Shown here piece after piece: positions 34,256 to 43,723 of a stretch of DNA of 64,000 nucleotides. The notes beneath the pieces are model-generated. The model was not told where the DNA came from. It saw only the letters and a program-made list of their open reading frames with translations, and did no database searches. This stretch comes from Pricia antarctica (GTDB lineage: Bacteria > Bacteroidota > Bacteroidia > Flavobacteriales > Flavobacteriaceae), in the NCBI GenBank assembly GCA_011050085.1, contig DRGL01000048.1:1-64000 (forward strand), in the 5' to 3' direction. The position numbers and the translations under genes are program-made. Each line of letters opens with the position of its first letter. Position 1 is the stretch's first letter.

Positions 34256-35575
34256 ATGACAGACAAAAAAATCGTAATAATTGGCGGAGGCTTCGCCGGC
34301 GTTAATCTTGCACAACATCTCGGTAATAAAGAGGGACTTCAAGTAACTTTAGTGGATAAAAATAACTACAACTTTTTTCCGCCCCTACTCTATCAACTCG
34401 CTACTGGCATGCTCGACGTTTCCAGTATTTCAATACCGTTTCGAGTTCTTTTCAACGGCAAGGATAATCTTCATTTTAGATTAGGGGAACTAGAGAAAGT
34501 AATTGAAAAGGAAAATAAGATCATTTTGTCAACCGGTGAAATGACCTATGACTATTTGGTAATCGCCACGGGCACAAAAAGTAATTTCTTCGGGATGGAT
34601 AATATCAAGAAGAACGCCCTTCCTATGAAAAACGTCAACGATGCAATCAAATTGCGGAATTACCTAATTATGGAAGGCGAGAAATATTCGTTCTGCACCG
34701 ACGAAGACGAAAAGCGTAAAATGCGCAATATCGTTATTTCCGGAGCAGGACCATCCGGCGTCGAAATTGCCGGAATGATTGCTGAAATGCGTAACCGTAA
34801 ACTACAGAACATTTATGCCGAACTAAAGGAAGAAGCTTTAAATATTTACTTGGTTGATGGAGCTCCATCCGTATTACCGCCCATGCGTGAGAAATCCCAA
34901 AAATATTCCAAGGCGAGTTTGGAGAAAATGGGGATAGAAGTAAAACTCAATAAAATGGTCGCCGATTATAAAGATGATAAGGTAATTTTTAAGGACGGAG
35001 AAATTATCGAGACGAAAACCCTGATATGGACTGCCGGGGTGACCGCTATAAAATTTGATGGTATTTCGGAAGATTATTATGAAAAAGGAGGTCGGCTCGC
35101 AGTAGACGCCTTCAACAAAGTGATGGGTTCCGATAGCATTTATTCCATCGGCGATTCATGCATTCAAAAAACTGACCCTGACTGGCCTGAAGGTCATCCA
35201 CAATTGGGTAGTGTTGCCCAGCAACAAGGTAAGGCCTTAGCAAAGAACTTTACCAGAATGGTTCAAAACAAAGAACTTGAGCCTTTTGACTATCTAGATA
35301 AGGGTACCATGGCCATTATAGGCGATAAAAAGGCGGTCGCCGATATGGTATTTCCTAAAACAACCCTAACGGGTTTTGCGGCCTGGTTCGCTTGGCTCTT
35401 TGTACATTTATTTTTATTGGTCGATTATAGAAACCAATGGAAAACATTTTGGAACTGGACCAATACCTATATCGGCAAAGGACATTCGCAAGGTTTAATG
35501 GTCGGCGAAAATGTTTATGAAAATCTAGTGATGACCACGCCAATGGAAATGAACGAAGGAAGTAAGGTCAGCTAA
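34256..35575 (+). CDS. ndh: Type II NADH dehydrogenase (NDH-2)
   Basis: This 439-residue flavoprotein oxidises NADH and reduces quinone without pumping protons. It has an N-terminal FAD motif IIGGGFAGVNLA (8-19), the NNYNFFPPLLYQLATGML stretch typical of NDH-2, a second Rossmann motif ISGAGPSGVEIA for NADH, IYSIGDSCI for FAD, and a C-terminal amphipathic/hydrophobic segment (FAAWFAWLFVHLFLLVDYRN) for membrane attachment. It is followed 115 bases later by a universal stress gene, so the pair may respond to energy or redox stress. Confidence 0.88.
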   Translation: MTDKKIVIIGGGFAGVNLAQHLGNKEGLQVTLVDKNNYNFFPPLLYQLATGMLDVSSISIPFRVLFNGKDNLHFRLGELEKVIEKENKIILSTGEMTYDYLVIATGTKSNFFGMDNIKKNALPMKNVNDAIKLRNYLIMEGEKYSFCTDEDEKRKMRNIVISGAGPSGVEIAGMIAEMRNRKLQNIYAELKEEALNIYLVDGAPSVLPPMREKSQKYSKASLEKMGIEVKLNKMVADYKDDKVIFKDGEIIETKTLIWTAGVTAIKFDGISEDYYEKGGRLAVDAFNKVMGSDSIYSIGDSCIQKTDPDWPEGHPQLGSVAQQQGKALAKNFTRMVQNKELEPFDYLDKGTMAIIGDKKAVADMVFPKTTLTGFAAWFAWLFVHLFLLVDYRNQWKTFWNWTNTYIGKGHSQGLMVGENVYENLVMTTPMEMNEGSKVS

Positions 35576-35690
35576 TTGTCAATCGGACATTAAACGACAT
35601 CTAGATTTTAAATTTACTATCGACTTAGCATTCATTTAAATAACCAATGGCTAAAATTCTAAACATTAATTATAACCCAAATTGTCAAGC

Positions 35691-36548
35691 ATGAAAAAGA
35701 TTTTAGTGCCAACCGATTTTTCCGACAATGCCTTTAATGCCTTGCATTATGCAGTAGAACTTTTTAAAAATGAAGCTTGTATTTTCTATCTACTCAACAC
35801 CTACGCCCTTCCGATCCATCAAACAGAATTTGCGATGGATGCCCCTGCACAATTCGGTCTTGATGATATTACTATTAATCAGGACCGGTCGATTGAAAAT
35901 TTGAAAATTTTACAACAACGGGCGACCGATGAATTCAACAATCCTAAACACGAATTCCAAACCCGTTCGGCATTGAATACCTTGGTCAGTGAAGTTTCAA
36001 CAACTGTAAAAGATGAGTCGATCGATCTAATCTTTATGGGAACACAAGGTGCGACCGGAGCGCAAGAGATTTTATTTGGCACACATACGGTTGACGTCAT
36101 TAAAAAGGCCAAATGCCCAATTATAGCTGTTCCCTCAAAATTCAAGTACGATACGCCTAAAGAAATTTTATTTCCGACTGATTATGAGATTGATTTTCGA
36201 AATAGCCACTTGTTGGAATTAATTCATCTGGCGAAAAAATTTGAAGGAAAAATTAATTTTCTCCACATATTGTCCAATTATGAACTCGACAAGGAGCAAA
36301 AGAAAAACAAATCTGCATTAAGTACTATGTTTGAAGATATTATGCATGAATATCATGAAGTGCCGGATACTGATATCATTGATGCAGTCACTGATTTCCA
36401 ATCTAAACACGGTACCGATTTCTTGGTTATGATACAGAATAAGCATACTTTTTTCGAGCGCTTTTTCGCGGAGCCCGTTATTCAAAAAATCGGATTCCAT
36501 GTTAATGTCCCTTTTATGGTTATACCTCACGTTGGTAGTGAACAATAG
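35691..36548 (+). CDS. Universal stress protein (tandem UspA domains)
   Basis: This 285-residue protein is read from the ATG at 35691 (MKKILVPTDFSDNAFNAL), not the TTG 9 bases earlier. Domain one (1-150) has the ATP-binding-like FMGTQGATGAQEILFGTHTVDVIKKAKCPIIAVP split over about 110-140; domain two (155-285) starts again with KEILFPTDYEIDFRN and ends with PVIQKIGFHVNVPFMVIP. The second copy lacks a clear glycine-rich motif, so only the first is expected to bind nucleotide. Likely cytoplasmic. Ends at a bidirectional terminator. Confidence 0.88.
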   Translation: MKKILVPTDFSDNAFNALHYAVELFKNEACIFYLLNTYALPIHQTEFAMDAPAQFGLDDITINQDRSIENLKILQQRATDEFNNPKHEFQTRSALNTLVSEVSTTVKDESIDLIFMGTQGATGAQEILFGTHTVDVIKKAKCPIIAVPSKFKYDTPKEILFPTDYEIDFRNSHLLELIHLAKKFEGKINFLHILSNYELDKEQKKNKSALSTMFEDIMHEYHEVPDTDIIDAVTDFQSKHGTDFLVMIQNKHTFFERFFAEPVIQKIGFHVNVPFMVIPHVGSEQ

Positions 36549-36591
36549 ACCCACTAATTGGAATTAAGCATTTTCAACATAAACCAAAAAA

Positions 36592-36616
36592 AAAGACCGT
36601 TTTAAACGGTCTTTTA
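36592..36616. terminator. Bidirectional terminator
   Basis: A 12-bp stem (36592-36603 with 36605-36616) with A- and T-runs at the ends lies between the UspA gene and the convergent PepSY-like gene. It has the same AAAAGACCG/CGGTCTTTT core as the terminator at 42191-42218. Confidence 0.88.
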
Positions 36617-36662
36617 GGTAACAGCTTCGCAAACTCAAATAATGCGATTATAATAAAATTTG

Positions 36663-37109
36663 TTATTCCATAGGATTTCCATTCTCATCGACTAACATAG
36701 TCTCAGAAGTACCATCCTCTAAATCTACCTGCAACTTATAGTGACCATCCTCAGTGGAAGATGCCGTTTTAATTTTGGACTTAGGATAGTTTTCTTTCAT
36801 AGCTTTTTTTAAGGTACCGGGTATTTCCCTTCGTTTAATTTCAGCATATCCGTCGGCATCCCTTACTGGAGTTTCCTGAGCGCCTGTTTGCTGTGGGGGA
36901 TTGGCTAGTTGGCCGTTGGTCGGATAAGTCGTTTCCTGCTGTGCCGGGTCAATACCTTGTTGTGAAGGGTCTGCTGTTTGGGGCTGTGTTGTAGTTGGAT
37001 CTGTAGTTTGCTGCGTAGGATTAGTAGTCTGTTGACCTGGATCCGCAACTTGAGCGAATGCCGATAAACCCCCTAAACTGAATACTGCGATAAAGGCTAT
37101 TTTTTTCAT
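36663..37109 (-). CDS. Secreted PepSY-like protein with Gln/Thr/Pro repeats
   Basis: This 148-residue protein has a signal peptide (MKKIAFIAVFSLGGLSAFAQ), then a low-complexity linker of imperfect QQT-(N/D)-PTQ units (about 24-80), and a C-terminal domain of about 60 residues: IPGTLKKAMKENYPKSKIKTA, YKLQVDLEDGTSETMLVDENGNP. That domain is closely related to the one in the product of 42240-42578 and resembles PepSY-like domains of secreted Bacteroidota proteins. It should be periplasmic or surface exposed. No catalytic motif; a binding or inhibitory role is possible. Confidence 0.75.
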   Translation of the reverse strand: MKKIAFIAVFSLGGLSAFAQVADPGQQTTNPTQQTTDPTTTQPQTADPSQQGIDPAQQETTYPTNGQLANPPQQTGAQETPVRDADGYAEIKRREIPGTLKKAMKENYPKSKIKTASSTEDGHYKLQVDLEDGTSETMLVDENGNPME

Positions 37110-37383
37110 GATATTCTATTTTAAATTTCTATTAACCAATTTGATTGTACTAAATTACTCACGCTATCATTTGGCTTATATCTTTTTTAAGCGATTTATT
37201 AACGCATTTCACCTAAGCATTTTGTAAAGTTTCAATTAAACTTTAATTCCGATTAATCTTACAAACGCATCAATGTGGAATCAGCCCCAAGGTGAAATCC
37301 ATATAGTACCAGTCTTAAGTTTGAGAGAACCGTTTAGTCCTTTGTAATGCTTTACTTTACATCCTATAAACACAATTCCTATT

Positions 37384-37863
37384 ATGTTCGCAAAATTTGA
37401 AAAGACAGTGTATTCCCCAAAGCTTAAACCAGTCTTGGTCTGGGATGGAGAATGCGGTTTTTGTAAATTTTGGATTATCCGTTTGAAAACGCGGACCGAA
37501 GATAGAATTGATTTTAAAACATATCAGGATGTAGCCGATAGCTTTCCCGATATTCCCCTTAAAGAATTTAAGAAGGCATCGAGGCTAATTGAAACCAATG
37601 GCAGTGTATATAGTGGGCCGGACTCATTATATCGTGGTCTCGAACATTCGAAAAAACCAACGAGACTATGGCACAGGTGGTACGTGCAGTATAATTTTTT
37701 TACTAAGTTGAGCGATTACGGCTATAATATAATTGCCAAAAATCGACCTTTTATGTTTACGTCGACCAAACTATTATTCGGTAAAAATCCTAAACGATTT
37801 AAACTTTACTGGTTAGTTTACATAATGCTCATTGTAGCACTGCTAACAATTGCTTTTAACTAG
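37384..37863 (+). CDS. DCC family thiol-disulfide oxidoreductase-like protein
   Basis: This 159-residue protein has the DCC family motif WDGECGFCKFW (20-30, C24 and C27 in a C-x-x-C arrangement), a thioredoxin-like middle part, and a C-terminal membrane helix (about 139-157). DCC (DUF393) proteins are predicted thiol oxidoreductases with no proven substrate. The cysteines should face the cytoplasm. It stands alone. Confidence 0.85.
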   Translation: MFAKFEKTVYSPKLKPVLVWDGECGFCKFWIIRLKTRTEDRIDFKTYQDVADSFPDIPLKEFKKASRLIETNGSVYSGPDSLYRGLEHSKKPTRLWHRWYVQYNFFTKLSDYGYNIIAKNRPFMFTSTKLLFGKNPKRFKLYWLVYIMLIVALLTIAFN

Positions 37864-37945
37864 CCCCCCTTTTTTACTTTCATTGGGTCTTTACATGTCT
37901 ATTACTTTCCAATTCTATTACCCTATATGACTTTAGGAAATCCGC

Positions 37946-38734
37946 CTATTGTTTTGGGGATATTTGATCTTTGCCAAATCGTTTTAATAGCCTGGCTAAT
38001 TTTCGAGGAGATTCCATGGGTATTAAATGCCCAACTTTAGTCAAGGCCGTGAACGATGGCTTTTTCAAATGCGGTAAGACTTCGGAATAAATGGCTTCAG
38101 GTGCAATTACCGGGTCATCCTTTGAAAAAATTACGTAGGTGGGAATTTTGAGACTTTCTACTCTATCCGCAATATTATTCCGCATGCCCTTCGTCAACCA
38201 CCAATCCCACGTATTTTCATCTATTCTCATTTGCGATTCCAGGGCATATGCAAATCTTTTCTTTTCTAATTTTTTTATAGTCGCACCTCTTACGGTCTTA
38301 AGCGCTTCTTCCGCATTTGGATGAATGAGCATTCTATCGCGCTCTTGCTCTTCCATATCTTCAACGGTAGGAGGCGAAGGTGCAATAAGTACAATATTTG
38401 ATGGTTTTACACCCTTCATCATTTGAGCGGCATAGAGCGCCAATTTACCCCCCATTGAATGGCCGCAGAGCGTATATTCCTTTAAATTCAATTCATCGAT
38501 ACAAGCATTGATAAACTGCGAGAACTCATAGATTGAAGGTTGGGCAATCGGTGTATTACCGCCGAAACCTGGTAGATTCAACAAAACACAGGTATATCTT
38601 TTTTGAAGTCGTTTTGCTAGCCATTTCCAACTACCGGCATCCCCGCCGAAATAATGAATGAAGACCATGGTCTTGTTCCCGGTTCCGACAATTTCATAAT
38701 TTGGATTTTGGTTCGTAGCACTATTTCTTTCCAT
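37946..38734 (-). CDS. Alpha/beta hydrolase
   Basis: This 262-residue enzyme has the oxyanion region FIHYFGGDAGSW (25-36), the nucleophile elbow CGHSMGG (S93), a probable acid in FSKDDPVIAP and the catalytic His in VGHLIPMESP. The HY-FGG variant of the usual HG-motif is slightly unusual. The substrate is unknown; the MESP-x-x-LA ending is typical of the large esterase/dehalogenase-like group. No signal peptide. It is alone between a DCC-family gene and an SDR gene. Confidence 0.87.
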   Translation of the reverse strand: MERNSATNQNPNYEIVGTGNKTMVFIHYFGGDAGSWKWLAKRLQKRYTCVLLNLPGFGGNTPIAQPSIYEFSQFINACIDELNLKEYTLCGHSMGGKLALYAAQMMKGVKPSNIVLIAPSPPTVEDMEEQERDRMLIHPNAEEALKTVRGATIKKLEKKRFAYALESQMRIDENTWDWWLTKGMRNNIADRVESLKIPTYVIFSKDDPVIAPEAIYSEVLPHLKKPSFTALTKVGHLIPMESPRKLARLLKRFGKDQISPKQ

Positions 38735-38976
38735 AATTACATATAATGAATCTGAGAAGCGCGTAGGCCAAACAGAAATTGTAGATTCTTATTTTGAAAA
38801 AATGAAGATACTATATTACCCGTTAGGGTACGGCCCTGTGCACCTATTGCATTAAAGCTTATATTATTTGTGCTATAATTTTACCTTCCGAATTGCGCAA
38901 TCGAAGCCAGAATTAAATGAATAGGGTTATCGTTGAACTAAGCTAGGAGGTACTTTTAAAACTTAAAATAATTACT

Positions 38977-39795
38977 ATGGATTTAAAGATAAAAGGAAAA
39001 ACAGCATTGATTACCGGCGGAGATTCCGGACTTGGTATTGAAACCGCTAAATTTTTGGTTAGGGAGGGTGTCAATGTGGTGCTTTCGGATAAAGAAGATA
39101 ATAAAGATCTTAAGGAAGCCGTGAAACAGGTTGAGAAAGACTGCGAAAACGGAGCGAAAGTAATGGGCATAGCGGCCGATATTTCAGATAACCAAGCGGT
39201 ATTGGATTTAGCGAAAAAAATTGAAACTGAATTTGGTGGCGCGCATATCATATTCCATTCTGCTGGAGCACGCGGGGCGGCAGGTGACTTCTTGGAACTG
39301 ACCGATGATGATTGGATGAAGACGGTCGAAGTCGACCTAATGGGAGCGGTTAGAGTTGCAAGGGCATTTATACCGCATATGCAGAAACTGAAATGGGGCC
39401 GTATGATTATGGTGGCTTCCGAAAATGCTTTTCAGCCGTACGAAGAAGAGAGTCCGTATAATGCCTGTAAAGCCGCGATTATAAACCTATCAAAGTGTTT
39501 GTCGCGTTCGTATTCCAAAGAAAACATTCTATTCAACTGCATATCCCCAGCTTATATAGAGACTCCGATGACAGATGCCATGATGGAACAACTGGCCGAG
39601 GAAAAAAATATTTCCATTGAAAAAGCGGTACAGTGGTTTGTGAAAAACAAACGACCTCACATAGCTATGCAACGTAGGGGAAAACCGGAAGAGGTTGCTG
39701 CAGTAGTGGCATTTTTATGTTCAGAACATTCGAGCTACATCAATGGCAGCAATATTAGAATAGATGGGGGCGCCGTTGAATCAGCATTCGGTTAA
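38977..39795 (+). CDS. Short-chain dehydrogenase/reductase
   Basis: This 272-residue SDR has the cofactor motif TGGDSGLGI (13-21), acidic D38 after beta-2 (VVLSDKED, suggesting NAD preference), the structural motif HSAGARGA (in place of NNAG) at 94-101, and catalytic S148, Y161, K165. The end GSNIRIDGGAVESAFG matches classical SDRs. The substrate is not known. The atypical SAGARG motif in the active-site region sets it somewhat apart from ketoacyl reductases. Confidence 0.88.
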   Translation: MDLKIKGKTALITGGDSGLGIETAKFLVREGVNVVLSDKEDNKDLKEAVKQVEKDCENGAKVMGIAADISDNQAVLDLAKKIETEFGGAHIIFHSAGARGAAGDFLELTDDDWMKTVEVDLMGAVRVARAFIPHMQKLKWGRMIMVASENAFQPYEEESPYNACKAAIINLSKCLSRSYSKENILFNCISPAYIETPMTDAMMEQLAEEKNISIEKAVQWFVKNKRPHIAMQRRGKPEEVAAVVAFLCSEHSSYINGSNIRIDGGAVESAFG

Positions 39796-40362
39796 ATACA
39801 AACTTTTTAAATATTTGGGATTATGAATACCTTACTAGTTGTAGGACTAATATTTGCCTAGAGAAAGGATAAGTAGGTTTAAAAAGTTGGAGGTAAGCGC
39901 TTCGGAACAGGTCTAGTCAACCTTGATACAATCAAGCGCTTATCCCCAATTTTTCTTTTTAATATATTTTAAGAAGCCAAATTACGGTCTTGTTCTAACC
40001 TCAAATGTGACATTATCACTTTTTGGTTGGCAGGTATACTAATTGCCTTAGATGTCCCTATTAAGAAAATAAAACTAACCTGTGATTAGAAACTTGTTGC
40101 ATTTCGAAATTACAAAGTTGACAAAGGAAAAAATCAGGACCTTGTTTTGTTAGCTTAAAATTTATTTGAATATTCCAATTTTACATATAGTAAATACGCT
40201 GTTGTTTCTGATCTGGCATTTAGGTCCCCAAAATAGTGTCCGTGAAGAAGTAATCGCGGTGGACTTTATATCCATAAATCATTAATTTGGTACTTCGGGT
40301 GCTCCGGAACTGCCTCAAAGATTTCTACAAAACAATGAATAAACAGAACCTTTAAAAAGTCG
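39796..40362. other. 567-base intergenic region
   Basis: Holds a 9-bp inverted repeat (39894-39902 with 39934-39942) built on the self-complementary AAGCGCTT; it is about 100 bases after the SDR stop and has no T-run. A 12-codon hydrophobic frame (39823-39861) starts with ATG but is too short to call. No other gene or clear promoter was seen. Confidence 0.45.
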
Positions 40363-42189
40363 ATGGAGTTAGAAATCATTTTAGTATTTGCGGTGCTGTT
40401 GATTACTGTCGTATTTTTTGCATTCGAAATTTTCCCTGTAGACAAAATCGCTTTTTTTATAATCGTTTCCTTGGCGTTGCTGGGTTTGGTAACACCAGAA
40501 GAGGCTATAAGTGGCTTCAGTAATAGTGCAACCATTGCCGTTTTGGCATTAATGATTTTGGCCATAGCCATGGAAGAGAATGGGGTCATCGACTGGTTGA
40601 CCTCGAGTATGGCCCGTATAAAATCGCTGCCATTGTTGTTTATGGCCCCCATTTTTATGGTAGTAACGGCTGGTATCTCGGCCTTTATCAGTACCACGGC
40701 CGTAGTAATCGTATTTATAAAAATAATCAATCGCCTTTCGGAAAAGTTCAATATTCCCCAGTCAAAATTATTACTTCCTATCTCCTTTGCAGGTATTCTC
40801 GGAGGTTCGTGCACCCTAATGGGAACATCGACAAACTTATTGGTCAATTCGGTCGCCAAAAATCTCGGCGCCGATAAATTCGGTTTCTTCGAATTTTCAT
40901 TGTTAGGCCTTATTTTTCTATCCATTTCCATCGTATATCTCACCTTAGCCCTTAAGTGGTTGCCAAATAGTAAAAATCAAGATTTAAAAGATGATTATGA
41001 TATCGGCAGTTACACGACCCAAATTCGCATCAATGCGGAATCAAAATTGGTGGGGCAGAAAATTGAAGAAACTTTTCTATATGACAATCCGGATATATCA
41101 CTACTTCGTTTAACGCGACAATATCAAGAGCACAGATCTCCCGGTAAATATATTACGCTAAGGGCTGACGATGAGCTTCTTGTTATGTGCGACCTGGAAA
41201 ATCTAACCCGTCTGAATGAGTCCGAAGATTTAAATATTAGCGAAAGGCGTTACTTGAACACTTCCGCTACCAAAGATGATAAAACCGATAAAAACGAAGA
41301 GTCATCTGAAATGAAAGAACGGGTCTTTGTAGAACTTCTAATGCTTCCAGGAGCCTCTCTACTGGGAAAAACCCTAGGCAACCTAAGAAACTTTATGTTG
41401 CAGGATGTTATTCCATTAGCCATTAAAAAACGTAGGACCCGAATAAATTCGGATTTTAGGATGGTACGCAGCAGCAGCGATAAACTAGTGCTAAGAACCG
41501 GAGATCGTTTATTGGTCGAAGCCGAGAAACAGCATTTAAGCTCTTTGAACGCCATTGAAAATATAGTAATACTTCAAGAATTTGATAGTGCAGCCCGTGC
41601 AACCCCCTTCAAGCGTTACTTATCTCTCACTACGCTAATCTTGGTAATTGCCTTGGCGGCCACTGGAATGCTTTCGATTTTGGTGAGTGCACTTACAGGG
41701 GTCTGCCTGCTTTTGCTGACCGGAAACCTAGACCTTGCTACAGTATATAAAAAAGTGAATTGGCAGATTTTCTTTCTATTGGCCGGCATGATTCCCCTGG
41801 GCATAGCCATGAACAATACCGAAGCTGATATGTGGATTTCAGGCCACTTACTAAATTTTTTGTCGGGACAAGCCAACTGGATTGTTATTGGTACGCTTTT
41901 CTTGGTTACTATGGTTATGAGCGGGGTGGTAAGCAACAATGCAACAGCTATCATCATGACACCGATTGCTATTTCCGTTGCAAAGGGATTAGGATTAGAT
42001 TACAAACCATTCTTATTAGCGATTATGTTTGCAGCGAATTTCAGTTTCTTCACGCCTGTGGGCTACCAGACCAACACCCTGATTTATGGTATAGGCAATT
42101 ATAAGTTCAGTCATTTCGTAGTAATTGGCGGTATTTTGTCCCTAATACTATGGGTGGTGGCCACATTTTTACTTACTAGGTTGTTCTAA
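40363..42189 (+). CDS. SLC13-type permease with two TrkA-C domains
   Basis: This 608-residue inner-membrane protein has five or six helices in the N-terminal half including GGSCTLMGTSTNLLVNS (the first S-N-T-like anion/sodium motif), a cytosolic middle with two TrkA_C domains (about 215-290, ending LRADDELLVMCDLENL, and 325-400, ending LRTGDRLLVEAEKQHL), then a second helix bundle with VVSNNATAIIMTPIA and FFTPVGYQTN. Such proteins import dicarboxylates or sulfate-like anions with sodium; the substrate here cannot be told. It ends at a terminator 2 bases later. Confidence 0.87.
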   Translation: MELEIILVFAVLLITVVFFAFEIFPVDKIAFFIIVSLALLGLVTPEEAISGFSNSATIAVLALMILAIAMEENGVIDWLTSSMARIKSLPLLFMAPIFMVVTAGISAFISTTAVVIVFIKIINRLSEKFNIPQSKLLLPISFAGILGGSCTLMGTSTNLLVNSVAKNLGADKFGFFEFSLLGLIFLSISIVYLTLALKWLPNSKNQDLKDDYDIGSYTTQIRINAESKLVGQKIEETFLYDNPDISLLRLTRQYQEHRSPGKYITLRADDELLVMCDLENLTRLNESEDLNISERRYLNTSATKDDKTDKNEESSEMKERVFVELLMLPGASLLGKTLGNLRNFMLQDVIPLAIKKRRTRINSDFRMVRSSSDKLVLRTGDRLLVEAEKQHLSSLNAIENIVILQEFDSAARATPFKRYLSLTTLILVIALAATGMLSILVSALTGVCLLLLTGNLDLATVYKKVNWQIFFLLAGMIPLGIAMNNTEADMWISGHLLNFLSGQANWIVIGTLFLVTMVMSGVVSNNATAIIMTPIAISVAKGLGLDYKPFLLAIMFAANFSFFTPVGYQTNTLIYGIGNYKFSHFVVIGGILSLILWVVATFLLTRLF

Positions 42190-42190
42190 A

Positions 42191-42218
42191 AAAAAGACCG
42201 CAAATTTGCGGTCTTTTT
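42191..42218. terminator. Bidirectional terminator (28-bp perfect palindrome)
   Basis: Bases 42191-42204 pair exactly with 42205-42218, with A-run and T-run ends. It lies between the SLC13 gene and the convergent PepSY-like gene, and resembles the terminator at 36592-36616. Confidence 0.9.
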
Positions 42219-42239
42219 CAAAATAGTTTTTGATGATTA

Positions 42240-42578
42240 TTATTTTTCGATTGCATTTCCTTCAGCATCCATCATCATAGTCGCGTTACTTCCATCTTCC
42301 ATAGTCGCTTCTAACTTATACTGCATTTGCTCATTCACATGAACCTTATCCAAGGTTGCGTTAGGATAATTTTCCTTAACGGCATTTGTAATTGGTTCGG
42401 GAACTTCATCCATTGAAACTTCGGTAAAGCCCTCTTGAACGGTATCCATTGTTGTATCACCAGTATCTTCCATAGCTGATTGCTCTTGCTGTGGTGTTTC
42501 TTCCATAGTCTCCGTTTCCTGTGCAAAAGCTGTCATAGTTGCCAAAGCGAATACTGCTGTAAGTGCTAAATTTTTCAT
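42240..42578 (-). CDS. Secreted PepSY-like protein (paralog of 36663-37109)
   Basis: Read from the ATG at 42578, which begins the signal peptide MKNLALTAVFALATMTAFAQ; 112 residues. After a Glu/Met/Gln-rich linker, the C-terminal domain (VPEPITNAVKENYPNATLDKV, QYKLEATMEDGSNATMMMDAEGN) matches that of the protein at 36663-37109 in order and spacing. Both genes lie on the minus strand just past near-identical terminators. Likely periplasmic; function unknown. Confidence 0.75.
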   Translation of the reverse strand: MKNLALTAVFALATMTAFAQETETMEETPQQEQSAMEDTGDTTMDTVQEGFTEVSMDEVPEPITNAVKENYPNATLDKVHVNEQMQYKLEATMEDGSNATMMMDAEGNAIEK

Positions 42579-43270
42579 ATATATAGTTTTTATTGTTATT
42601 ATTAAATCTAGAATTGTCTCGTACAATTCTTAAAGTAACTTAAACAAAAACAATCAATACACTTGCTGCTATCAGTAGATTTATTGATTCATTCTTACAA
42701 TAGCTGTACGAAAAATTTTAGATTATGAGAAAACCATTATTTTGCTTAAAACATGCGGCTTTATACTATTTTCAGATTACCCATCGCACACATCTGTGTC
42801 AATATTAAATCATCAGGAATATACCTGCTATTACTCTTTAACCATCTTTTTGTATCAATTGGAATTTGATTACTCTAGCAATTTAAAAACTTGGTGAACT
42901 GTCTTAAGTGCACTATGGAAGAGCTATTCATAATCAATTTCTAAAGACAGAACGCCTTCGCACCCCGACGAAATTGATAAAGTGCATTTAAGAACTGAAG
43001 AGGTTATAGCGAAGAAAGTGGAATGTTCAAAAACAATCGACCCTGTGAGGCGTGATATGCTTTCGAAAGCCGAAATACCAACCAGATGGGAATTGGAGAT
43101 TAATGATACAATAAGAATGGTATCCAATATCTAAATTTTGAGTTTTCAAAATTGATATTTCCGAAATGTTATACTATTATAGTATTGTTATTGGTCCTAA
43201 ATATAAAGAGCAGGCACTTAGGGATGCCTGCTCTTTACTTCTACAGAATGATCAGTAAATAATCGTCTGC
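42579..43270. other. Intergenic region with an open-frame fragment at 42934-43134
   Basis: A 66-codon plus-strand frame without an early ATG (42934-43134) encodes HLRTEEVIAKKVECSK and DMLSKAEIPTRWELEIND, which looks protein-like and ends at TAA. It may be a small relic of a lost gene. The opposite-strand 67-codon frame is its shadow. The rest of the gap shows no gene or strong hairpin. Confidence 0.3.
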
Positions 43271-43480
43271 TTAATTATCATCTGTGGCGTCTTCCACACG
43301 ATCCTCTACTTCGTCGGCGGCATCTTCCATGTTGTCTTCCACTTCATCAGCAGCGTCTTCCATGCTTTCTCCTGTTTCCTCCATTCTTTCATCAACTTTC
43401 TCCCCGGGTGTCTTTTCTTCCCTACATCCTACAACGGTTATCATTGAAGCTACCATAAATACGTACAATACTTTTTTCAT
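43271..43480 (-). CDS. Small lipoprotein with tandem acidic 11-residue repeat
   Basis: Read from the ATG at 43480, giving 69 residues: signal ending MITVVGC (Cys19), then Lys/Glu-rich sequence and two perfect-length copies of MEDAADEVED(N/R) (residues 40-50 and 51-61; bases 43298-43363) plus a partial third VEDATDD. The repeats are amphipathic and strongly acidic. Similar small acidic lipoproteins occur in flavobacteria near stress genes; no function is known. It would be anchored to a membrane with a helical acidic tail. Confidence 0.72.
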   Translation of the reverse strand: MKKVLYVFMVASMITVVGCREEKTPGEKVDERMEETGESMEDAADEVEDNMEDAADEVEDRVEDATDDN

Positions 43481-43723
43481 GTGTTCTAATTTTATTGCCC
43501 CCCAATTCTTTCGAATCAGATTGGGCATAGTGTATTAAAAAATTTATCTGACTAATTCTATTTGAATAAGTCAGTCGCAAATCTACGTATTTAGTGTATG
43601 AATTAACATCCTCTTGATTGAAAAGCTTATCCAATTCATGAATGCAGTTAAAAATTCGTCTAAAAGGAATCAACCTCCATAGCACTTAATGGTAATTTTA
43701 ATATTCATTTAAACACATTTACG

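Noticed and set aside
39823-39861. 12-codon hydrophobic frame after the SDR gene
   Set aside because: Too short and without any further evidence; could be chance.
39894-39942. AAGCGCTT-based inverted repeat as a terminator
   Set aside because: Stem is only 9 bp with a 31-base loop and no T-run; about 100 bases from the nearest stop codon.
43284-43538. Ser-rich plus frame opposite the acidic lipoprotein
   Set aside because: It is the antisense reading of the Asp/Glu repeats, which yields Ser/Thr runs by codon complementarity.
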